In this document: in pieces, positions 8,105 through 14,969 of the stretch
Layout: each line of letters starts with the position of its first letter
How positions within the stretch are numbered: the first letter of the stretch is position 1
NCBI GenBank assembly: GCA_002725995.1
Contig: PBRQ01000067.1
Coordinates: forward strand, 1 to 32,846
DNA: 32,846 nucleotides
Source: Gammaproteobacteria bacterium
GTDB taxonomy: Bacteria > Pseudomonadota > Gammaproteobacteria > Pseudomonadales > Azotimanducaceae
Direction: 5' to 3'
The notes under the pieces: model-generated
Seen by the model: only the letters and a program-made list of their open reading frames with translations
The model's database searches: none
Told to the model about the DNA's origin: nothing
Translations under genes and position numbers: made by a program

Positions 8105-9112
8105 ATGCAAAAGTCTGAATGGTTAGACCAGGTCTCCGAAGTCGCCCTGGAGCCCGCTAGGCCCATTTGTGATCCGCATCATCACCTGTGGGACCATCCT
8201 GAGAGCCGTTACCTTCTTGATGAGATAATGCAGGATACTGATTCAGGCCATAACATCGTCAGCACTGTCTTTGTAGAATGTGATTCCATGTACAGGCAAG
8301 AGGGTTCAGTCGCTCTGGCGCCGGTTGGGGAAACTGAATTTGTGCAGGGAATTGCGGCGATGAGTGCCAGTGGTCAATATGGCGATACCCGAGTCGCCGC
8401 TGGGATAGTTGGTTTTGCAGATCTGTCGCTGGGAAGTGACGTACGCTCAGTGCTCGAAGCGCACCAGATTGCTGGTGCAAACCGCTTTTCCGGGATCAGG
8501 CACGCGACTGGCTGGCACCTATCAGAAGAAATCCGCAATTCGCACACTAATCCTCCCGAGTCCTTGATGCTGGACGGTAAGTTCCGTGAAGGTTTTTCAG
8601 TGCTTGACGACATGGGGCTGACCTTCGATTCCTGGTTTTATCATCATCAGCTGGCAGAATTTATAGATCTCGCTAAAGCCTTCCCGGGGGTTACCATTGT
8701 CCTTGATCATTTTGGTGGCCCACTCGGTATCGGGCCCTATGATGTGGATGAAACCTTCCCGGTATGGAAAGATCAAATTGCTGAATTGAAGGACTGCAGT
8801 AATGTTCATTTTAAGCTTGGTGGGATCAACATGAAAATTAATGGTTTTGGCTGGCACCGGAAAGATTGTCCGCCGACATCAGATGAACTGGTTGATCGAA
8901 CGGGCCGCTACTACGATTTTTGCATTGAATCCTTTGGTGCTGACCGCTGTATGTTTGAGAGCAATTTTCCCGTCGACAGGGAATCCTGCTCGTACGGTGT
9001 ACTTTGGAATGCGTTTAAGAAGATAGCGGCAAAAAGGAGTGAGGGTGAAAAAGCGGCTCTTTTTCATGATACCGCAGTGCGGGTTTATGGCATCGCTGGA
9101 TCAACCACATGA
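8105..9112 (+). CDS. amidohydrolase family protein (Amidohydro_2, PF04909)
   Basis: The 335-residue TIM-barrel metallohydrolase has the N-terminal CDPHHHLWD metal motif (22-30), GIRHATG, VLDHFGGP in the barrel and the C-terminal CMFESNFPVDR motif with the metal-site Asp. These match the 2-pyrone-4,6-dicarboxylate lactonase-like branch of amidohydrolase 2 proteins, which hydrolyse lactones or decarboxylate aromatic acids. The substrate cannot be told from the sequence. Its stop overlaps the start of the broken GFA gene as ATGA, so the two were translationally coupled. It leads the run of genes into the formate dehydrogenase. Confidence 0.85.
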   Translation: MQKSEWLDQVSEVALEPARPICDPHHHLWDHPESRYLLDEIMQDTDSGHNIVSTVFVECDSMYRQEGSVALAPVGETEFVQGIAAMSASGQYGDTRVAAGIVGFADLSLGSDVRSVLEAHQIAGANRFSGIRHATGWHLSEEIRNSHTNPPESLMLDGKFREGFSVLDDMGLTFDSWFYHHQLAEFIDLAKAFPGVTIVLDHFGGPLGIGPYDVDETFPVWKDQIAELKDCSNVHFKLGGINMKINGFGWHRKDCPPTSDELVDRTGRYYDFCIESFGADRCMFESNFPVDRESCSYGVLWNAFKKIAAKRSEGEKAALFHDTAVRVYGIAGSTT

Positions 9113-9483
9113 AGGGTGAATGTTTCTGTACAGATATTAAATTCAGTATTACCAGGTCAACGCTCTGGTGTGCCCATTGCTATTGCAGCATGTGCCAGCG
9201 CGCCCACGGCGCTGGTGTGGTCACCTGAGTAGGCTGTGTAGAGGATTCGGTTGTTATCGATGATGAGAAGGGCAAGTTGCGGTGGTTCAGTAGTTCTGCC
9301 AAAGCGGAGCGAGGGTATTGCTCAACTTGTGGCAGTTCAATGTTCTTCAGGTCAGAAAAATGGCCGTGTCAGGCAACACTGGCAGGCCAGCAAGGATAAT
9401 GGGATGACCTGGACAGGCGGTATTTGATGGATACTACGGACGCGATGAGGGACACAAGTAGCTGGCCTTGGGAGCGAAAATGA
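9109..9483 (+). pseudogene. GFA-family (glutathione-dependent formaldehyde-activating-like) gene with two in-frame stops
   Basis: From ATG 9109 the frame reads a GFA zinc-fold protein: MKGECFC at the start, HCYCSMCQRAHGAG (about 23-36), LRWFSSSAKAERGYCSTCGSSMFFRSEKWP (about 57-86). All the expected Cys pairs (C5, C7, C24, C26, C29, C71, C74) are present. Codon 40 is TGA (9226-9228) exactly where relatives carry Trp (VT-W-VG), and codon 97 is TAA (9397-9399). There is no frameshift: the frame continues to a TGA at 9481-9483. The gene overlaps its upstream neighbour's stop and the flavodoxin's start, both as ATGA. GFA proteins have been linked to formaldehyde-glutathione chemistry, which would suit the formate dehydrogenase downstream, though that role is disputed for the family. 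Confidence 0.82.
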
Positions 9484-9941
9484 AAAAGCTGTTGATTGTC
9501 TACCATAGCCAGGGCGGTAAGAACCTGGAGATGGCCAATGCAGTCTTTGCAGGCGCGAGCCACGATGACCTCAAGGGTGTCGAAGTTCGTTTTTTACGCG
9601 CGTTTGATGCTACTGACCAGGATCTGCTTTGGGCGGATGGGATTATTTTTGGTACACCAGAAAATTTTGGCTACATGTCCGGTGCAATGAAAGACTTCCT
9701 CGACAGGACCTTTTATGCCGTTGAAGGTGCAGTTGACGCCAAACCCTATTGTATTTTTATCGGTGCCGGCAACGATGGACAGGGTGCCCTGTCGAGCTTA
9801 ACCAGGATCTTAAAAGGTTATAAATTCAAAGAGATACATGAACCTCTTATTGTTGTAGGTGAACTTACTGAAGAAGCAAAAGTAAGTTGCGAAGCGCTAG
9901 GTATGGGTATGGCTGCTGGCCTGGAGGCTGGGATCTACTGA
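9480..9941 (+). CDS. flavodoxin / NADPH-dependent FMN reductase family protein
   Basis: The 153-residue protein has the flavodoxin-like start MKKLLIVYHSQGGKN (FMN phosphate loop) and GTPENFGYMSGAMKDFLDR, the motif seen in WrbA and related FMN oxidoreductases, then FIGAGNDGQGAL. It probably binds FMN and acts as a cytoplasmic quinone or flavin reductase or electron carrier. ATG 9480 is chosen over TTG 9468 because GGGAG lies five bases upstream; this start also overlaps the stop of the broken GFA gene. It precedes the formate dehydrogenase by 116 bases, so a redox partnership is possible but unproven. Confidence 0.85.
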   Translation: MKKLLIVYHSQGGKNLEMANAVFAGASHDDLKGVEVRFLRAFDATDQDLLWADGIIFGTPENFGYMSGAMKDFLDRTFYAVEGAVDAKPYCIFIGAGNDGQGALSSLTRILKGYKFKEIHEPLIVVGELTEEAKVSCEALGMGMAAGLEAGIY

Positions 9942-10057
9942 TGTGTCACCAGATTGTTGTCCCCTATACAACAGGTAGTATTCACTGGCCTTGCAGGGAA
10001 AGTGGGCACGTAATTCTGGGTTAAATGCCTTTGATCAATTGAGAGCGACACAGCACT

Positions 10058-11719
10058 ATGTCTAAAAACATTAGCAAATTGTCCGGTCGAAAGGGACTGC
10101 AGGACAACCTGTTTGACAAAATGAAACAGGTCCACAGGGATATTGGTGAAGTAGCGAGTCAATACCTGGTCGGCAAGAGCACCATACTTGGCAGCCAACA
10201 ATTTTATGACTTCCTTGGTCAGGAACATCTCACGCAGAAGGCCTGGGTCTGTAACGGTACTTCTTGCCTCTGCTCCGGCAACCAGGCCAAAGTAAAAGCG
10301 GACCTTGAAGCATCTCTGGGTGCCGGAGCGGTAGGCGCCATGACTTGCCTTGGCCGGTGCTATGACGCGGATTCATTTCAGTTTGATGGCAATAACTACT
10401 CCGGCGGCCAGAGTGCCGATATTGCGAGTTTAAACGAGGAAAAAGCTGGCAGCCCTGGCTACAGGATCAGCTGTGACAGCAAATCTGCCGCATTAACAAG
10501 CCAGAATTTTGTGACTACAGAGCAGTTTGCCGCTGCACTGAAGGACCTGCTCGATCAGTCTCGAGTTGATGTTCTCGATGTAATCAAGGGATCAGGATTA
10601 AGGGGGCGAGGTGGCGCTGGTTTCCCGGTCGGCACAAAGTGGGATTCCTGTATGCGGTCGGAGGCAGACAAAAGGTATATCGTGTGCAATGGTGATGAGG
10701 GTGATCCAGGCGCTTTTTCTGATCGATATCTGATGGAACAACAGCCCCTGCGGGTTATTTTTGGGCTCATCGTTGCTGGCTGGATCACCGGTGCAAAGGA
10801 AGGCGTTGTTTACATTCGTGGTGAGTATCCTGAATCGGTCACGGTCATGGGTGAGGTCATACGACAGCTTTATGAACAGGGCCTGCTCGGAAGCAATATT
10901 CTCGATAAAGGCATCGATTTTGATCTGCATGTCCTGGCAGGAGCAGGTGCCTATATCTGTGGAGAAGAAACATCGCTGATCGCGTCGATAGAGGGCCGGC
11001 ACCCGGAAGTGGATGTTCGCCCGCCATTTCCATCGGAGGAAGGGTTGTACAAGCAGCCCACGGTGGTAAACAATGTCGAGACGCTGGCGTCTGTCCAGAG
11101 CATCCTGGAAATGGGTGCAGAAGCCTATGCCAGCCTTGGTCGAGGCAGGTCAACCGGGACTAAACTGGTTTCCCTGGACGCCGGGTTTTCTAAACCGGGT
11201 CTGGTCGAAGTTGAGATGGGAGTGTCCTTGCAACATTTGATCGATGAAGTGGCGGGGGGCTTCAGAGGACCAACGAAAGCCATACACATAGGTGGTCCAC
11301 TGGGTGGTGTGGTTCCCATCTCCAAGGTCGATGGATTGGATATTGATTTTGAGTCATTTACTGATGCCGGTTTCCTGCTGGGTCATGCTAGTTTTGTTTG
11401 TATCCCCGAGTCCTTCCCCATGGTCCGCTATATACAGCATTTGTTTGAGTTCGTGCGCCATGAGAGCTGCGGCAAGTGTTTTCCCTGCCGGCTGGGCTCG
11501 GTCCGCGGAGATGAAATGTTTTCCCGGGCAATCACGGGGGAGAAGTCAATCAACAGGGAACTGCTTGATGACCTGCTTGATACCATGGAGCAGGGTTCGT
11601 TGTGTGCCCTGGGTGGCGGGCTAACATTGCCCGTAAGAAATACGCTGCAGTATTTCGCAGATGAATTACAGGAATATTTTGATAGGGACATGTCAATTCC
11701 AGCGAGGCAATTGTCGTGA
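10058..11719 (+). CDS. fdsB: NAD-dependent formate dehydrogenase, beta (diaphorase) subunit, fused NuoE/NuoF type
   Basis: The 553-residue subunit passes electrons from formate oxidation to NAD+. An N-terminal thioredoxin-like domain carries the NuoE-type 2Fe-2S motif C65-x4-C70 ... C97-x3-C101. The NuoF-like part has the FMN-binding GRGGAGFP (183-190), NGDEGDPGAFSDR, the NADH-binding GAGAYICGEETSL (295-307) and the 4Fe-4S ligands C471-x2-C474-x2-C477 and C516. This joins in one chain what FdsG and FdsB provide in Cupriavidus, as in the two-subunit FDH1 of Methylobacterium. The stop overlaps the GTG start of the alpha subunit (GTGA), so the two are coupled. Confidence 0.93.
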   Translation: MSKNISKLSGRKGLQDNLFDKMKQVHRDIGEVASQYLVGKSTILGSQQFYDFLGQEHLTQKAWVCNGTSCLCSGNQAKVKADLEASLGAGAVGAMTCLGRCYDADSFQFDGNNYSGGQSADIASLNEEKAGSPGYRISCDSKSAALTSQNFVTTEQFAAALKDLLDQSRVDVLDVIKGSGLRGRGGAGFPVGTKWDSCMRSEADKRYIVCNGDEGDPGAFSDRYLMEQQPLRVIFGLIVAGWITGAKEGVVYIRGEYPESVTVMGEVIRQLYEQGLLGSNILDKGIDFDLHVLAGAGAYICGEETSLIASIEGRHPEVDVRPPFPSEEGLYKQPTVVNNVETLASVQSILEMGAEAYASLGRGRSTGTKLVSLDAGFSKPGLVEVEMGVSLQHLIDEVAGGFRGPTKAIHIGGPLGGVVPISKVDGLDIDFESFTDAGFLLGHASFVCIPESFPMVRYIQHLFEFVRHESCGKCFPCRLGSVRGDEMFSRAITGEKSINRELLDDLLDTMEQGSLCALGGGLTLPVRNTLQYFADELQEYFDRDMSIPARQLS

Positions 11720-14430
11720 GTGATGGAGACAAGGTGGCGTGGCTGGACGGGACTGCTCTGCCTATCGAAGATGATGAAACAATTCTGGCCTTCGCCCGCC
11801 GCAACCAGCTTGAGCAGAGAATACCCACCCTCTGTGATGACCCGCGCCTGAATCCACATGGGGCCTGCAGGGTGTGTTCGGTGGAGGTAGCACTGACCGC
11901 CGGAGGTACAAGGAAGACGCTCGCATCCTGTCATACACCGGTCACCGAAGGAATGTACATCTATACGAGCACTGACAGCATACAAAAGCTGCGTCGAAAT
12001 ATTGTGGAAATGGTATTGACGGATCATCCCAAGGATTGCCTCACCTGTGAGGTAAATGGCAATTGTGAACTCCAGGATGTTGCGGCAAAGGTAGGCGTGA
12101 GGGAGGTTCGTTACTGGCAACCAAGCACGCACCTGGACCGCGAGAAGGATGCTAGTCACCCATACATGCGGATGGATCTGGCAAAATGTATTAATTGTGC
12201 CCGCTGCGTCCGTGTCTGCGATGAAATTCAGGGCCAGTTCGTTTTATCCATGGCGGGACGTGGGTTTGATTCGCGGATTATCAAGGATGACGACCTTCTG
12301 TTCGGAGACAGCAACTGCGTTTCCTGCGGCGCGTGCGCGGATACCTGCCCAACCGCCGCTATTAGCGATGTGTTTCAGTCAAAATCCCAGCAAGCTGACA
12401 AGATTGTCCGTACCATTTGTTCATATTGTGGTGTCGGTTGTAACCTGGAGGTGGCCGTAAAGGATGACAGGATATTGTCGATCAGTGCTCCAAGGGGTGC
12501 CGAGGTCAATGATGGACATACCTGTCTGAAGGGTCGATATGCTTTCAGGTTTTACAATCATCCTGATCGACTCAGGTCCCCATTGCTTAAAAGGAATGGC
12601 AAATTTGAGGAAGTCAGTTGGGATGAGGCATACGATTTTATTGCCGGCAACCTCCGGTGCACTAGAAATGAATTTGGCTCTGATGCTATAGCGGGTATTT
12701 CTTCGGCACGCTGCACAAATGAAGAAAATTTTCTCATGCAAAAATTTATTCGAGCCGTATGTGGCACTAACAATATCGACTGCTGTGCCCGGGTATGTCA
12801 CTCACCAACAGCTTTTGGTATGCAACAGAGTTTCGGAACCGGCGCTGCTACCAATTCAATTGAGGAAATTGACTCTACTGACCTGATCCTGGTGACCGGA
12901 GCAAATCCTACGGCCGCACATCCCGTCACCGGGGCTAAAATAAAGCAGCGGGCAATGATGGGTAAAATTCTTGTTGTGATTGACCCGGTCAAGACCGAAT
13001 TGGCAAAACTCGCAGATTACCACCTACAATTGCGCCCCGGGACAAATATCGCGGTACTGAATGCAATGCTTCACTATATCGTCAAATACGATCTTGTGGA
13101 CACAGCATTTATTGAGGGGCGCTGTGAAGGACACAATGAGTTCATTGGCAGGATCAGCGACCTTGATGCTGCCGCCATGTGCAGGGTCGCAGGCGTGGAC
13201 GAGGAATTGGTGAAGGCCGCTGCTCTAGCCTATGGGTCAGCGGGCAGGGCGATGGCATTCCATGGTCTTGGCGTTACCGAACACAGCCAGGGTTCGAAAA
13301 CAGTGATGCTGATTTCGAACCTTGCCATGATCACCGGGAATATCGGTAGACCTGGTGTTGGAGTAAACCCATTGCGTGGCCAGAACAATGTCCAGGGCGC
13401 TGCTGATATGGGCTGCCAACCTCACCAGGGAGCAGGTTACCTGCCGGTTGCTGAACATCAGGACTACTACGAGGAGAAATATGGCGTTCCAATACCCGCT
13501 GAGCCTGGGTTGAAGATCCCCCAGATGATTGATGCTGCCGGAAATGGAGCATTGAAAGCGCTGTGGATATTGGGAGAGGATGTCGCCCAGACTGAGCCTA
13601 ATACCAAGCATGTAGTTGCTTCACTAAAGAACCTTGATCTGCTTATAGTGCAGGAGATATTTCTTTCAGAAACAGCAAAACTTGCCGATGTCGTGCTGCC
13701 TGGGACTTCCTTCCTTGAAAAAAGTGGGACCTTTACCAATGGTGAACGACGAGTACAGAAAGTCCAGGCGGCCGTACCCCCCCTGGAGGGAACCAAGGTC
13801 GATGGGCAGATTATCGTCGATATCATGAACCGGATGGGATATCAGCAACCAGACTATGATGCAACTGACCTGTTGCAGGAAGTCGCGGGGGTAGTTCCCT
13901 TTCTTACGGGTGCAAGCAGAGAAAATCTTGGCGAAAATGGCAAACAGTGGCCAATTGCTGCCGGCGGTATGGATACACAGATACTGCACAAGGATAGATT
14001 CAATCGGGGTAAAGGAAGGTTCCACTTTTTTGATTGGCAGGAATCAGGTGAACTAGAAAGCAATGGTGAACAGTTTCCGCTGATTCTGACCACCAGCCGT
14101 GTTCTGCAACATTATAATGCTGCCACCATGACCCGGCGCACTGACAACGAAAAAATAGTCAGCGAGGATACGCTACTGATTAACGAGAAAGATGCCGGAC
14201 CCCGGGGTATTGAGACGGGAGACCAGGCTCGGCTCTATTCAAGTCGTGGGGAGACATTTCTGACCGTAGAGGTTTCCGGCAAGGTGAAACCTGGTGTTGT
14301 ATTTACAACTTTTCATTTCCCTGAGCATATGGTCAACAATGTTTCTAGCAATTTTGCGGACGAGGAAACCATGTGCCCTGAATACAAGGTGATCGCGGTG
14401 GATGTGGAAAGAAAGGAAAAAGCGCCCTAG
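11716..14430 (+). CDS. fdsA: formate dehydrogenase, alpha (catalytic Mo/W-bis-MGD) subunit
   Basis: The 904-residue catalytic subunit oxidises formate to CO2 in the cytoplasm. Domains in order: NuoG-like 2Fe-2S (C40, C51, C54, C72); His/Cys-ligated 4Fe-4S (H104, C108, C111, C117); two ferredoxin 4Fe-4S motifs (C158/161/164/168 and C201/204/207/211); the 4Fe-4S next to the cofactor (C235, C238, C242, C270); then the molybdopterin oxidoreductase and dinucleotide-binding domains. The metal-ligand residue is Cys361 in ARVCHSPT, so this is a Cys and not a selenocysteine enzyme. GTG 11716 is the start, coupled to fdsB. No fdsC, fdsD or fdhD is seen nearby. Its stop shares a CTAG with the convergent peroxiredoxin remnant. 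Confidence 0.94.
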   Translation: MSDGDKVAWLDGTALPIEDDETILAFARRNQLEQRIPTLCDDPRLNPHGACRVCSVEVALTAGGTRKTLASCHTPVTEGMYIYTSTDSIQKLRRNIVEMVLTDHPKDCLTCEVNGNCELQDVAAKVGVREVRYWQPSTHLDREKDASHPYMRMDLAKCINCARCVRVCDEIQGQFVLSMAGRGFDSRIIKDDDLLFGDSNCVSCGACADTCPTAAISDVFQSKSQQADKIVRTICSYCGVGCNLEVAVKDDRILSISAPRGAEVNDGHTCLKGRYAFRFYNHPDRLRSPLLKRNGKFEEVSWDEAYDFIAGNLRCTRNEFGSDAIAGISSARCTNEENFLMQKFIRAVCGTNNIDCCARVCHSPTAFGMQQSFGTGAATNSIEEIDSTDLILVTGANPTAAHPVTGAKIKQRAMMGKILVVIDPVKTELAKLADYHLQLRPGTNIAVLNAMLHYIVKYDLVDTAFIEGRCEGHNEFIGRISDLDAAAMCRVAGVDEELVKAAALAYGSAGRAMAFHGLGVTEHSQGSKTVMLISNLAMITGNIGRPGVGVNPLRGQNNVQGAADMGCQPHQGAGYLPVAEHQDYYEEKYGVPIPAEPGLKIPQMIDAAGNGALKALWILGEDVAQTEPNTKHVVASLKNLDLLIVQEIFLSETAKLADVVLPGTSFLEKSGTFTNGERRVQKVQAAVPPLEGTKVDGQIIVDIMNRMGYQQPDYDATDLLQEVAGVVPFLTGASRENLGENGKQWPIAAGGMDTQILHKDRFNRGKGRFHFFDWQESGELESNGEQFPLILTTSRVLQHYNAATMTRRTDNEKIVSEDTLLINEKDAGPRGIETGDQARLYSSRGETFLTVEVSGKVKPGVVFTTFHFPEHMVNNVSSNFADEETMCPEYKVIAVDVERKEKAP

Positions 14431-14866
14431 TCCAATAACATTTTTCGAGTGGCTTCGAGCACAAGATCAATAGAGGGACGCTTGCGGTATCCGTCCTCTG
14501 CGAATTTGGCCCTGACAATACCCTCCTGATCGATGATGAAAATACCCGGGTGCGGTACCCCATGAGCCCTGTGACCAGGCTTGTAAGACTCATTTAGTAT
14601 GCCAAACGCTTTTATATGCCTGGCGTCGGGGTCTGACAGGAGCAGGTAGCTTATGTCATACTGATTGCTGAAATTGAGGTGAGTTTCGGGGGGGTTCATA
14701 GGTAATAACCGCAACCTGAACCCCAAGGTTGGCAAATTCCGACTGCTTTTCTGACAGCTCCACGAGCTGTTTTTTTGCAGAAGGGTCACCAGGTTGTTGA
14801 TCTGTTAAAAAAGATAAACAGACCCTCGCTAGCCAGCAAACCGGTTCGGCCCCATTTGGATCGGGG
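14427..14866 (-). pseudogene. peroxiredoxin-like (AhpC/TSA) gene remnant with TGA at the first position of its CxxC motif
   Basis: Read across frames, the minus strand gives DPNGAEPV, then LASEGLFIFFNRSTTW-(TGA)-PFCKK, QLVELSEKQSEFANLGVQV, AVITYEPP, and after another shift ETHLNFSNQYDISYLLLSDP...HGVPHPGIFIIDQEG...FAEDGYRKRP. This is a peroxiredoxin-like family whose active site is normally W-C-P-F/Y-C-K. TGA (14786-14788) stands where the first Cys is expected, the second Cys being intact. One extra base in a 7-A run (14770-14776) and one in a 7-C run (14688-14694, coding strand) break the frame, and a third shift lies near 14835. The N-terminus is missing. The TGA may be an old selenocysteine codon. 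Only the last about 95 codons remain open. Confidence 0.72.
14754..14770 (-). other. SECIS-like hairpin after the TGA of the peroxiredoxin remnant
   Basis: ACAGCTC-GTG-GAGCTGT forms a perfect 7-bp stem with a three-base loop starting in G. Outer CTGC and GCAG flank it as a possible lower stem. The loop begins 22 bases after TGA 14786-14788. Bacterial SECIS elements usually place an apical loop with a G among its first two bases some 16-37 bases after the UGA, so spacing and loop fit. The same bases encode Gln-Leu-Val-Glu-Leu, a palindrome-prone codon run, so chance is possible. Confidence 0.4.
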
Positions 14867-14904
14867 AATAACCACTAAGCATTTAAAATACATAGATATA
14901 ATTT

Positions 14905-14940
14905 ATCCCCTTCCTATCTGTACCCCCATTTATACCCCCA
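14905..14940. repeat. direct repeats of taccccca, resembling integrase arm-type sites
   Basis: Perfect copies of taccccca at 14921-14928 and 14933-14940, 12 bases apart, follow a related ttatcccc at about 14902-14910. Closely spaced motifs of this type are found beside attachment sites of P4-family tyrosine integrases, from memory of such regions. They lie where the peroxiredoxin remnant loses its N-terminus and two unknown genes begin. No integrase gene is present, so an island end is only a possibility. Confidence 0.35.
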
Positions 14941-14969
14941 CCGTATCGTTGATCTGCCGGATAGACTTG

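Noticed and set aside
9226-9228. Selenocysteine reading of the TGA in the GFA gene
   Set aside because: Relatives have Trp, not Cys, at this position and a second stop (TAA) follows in frame, so nonsense mutation is the better explanation.
9955-9973. Small inverted repeat TGTTGT/ACAACA between the flavodoxin and fdsB
   Set aside because: Only six base pairs per arm with a seven-base spacer and no promoter element nearby; not distinguishable from chance.
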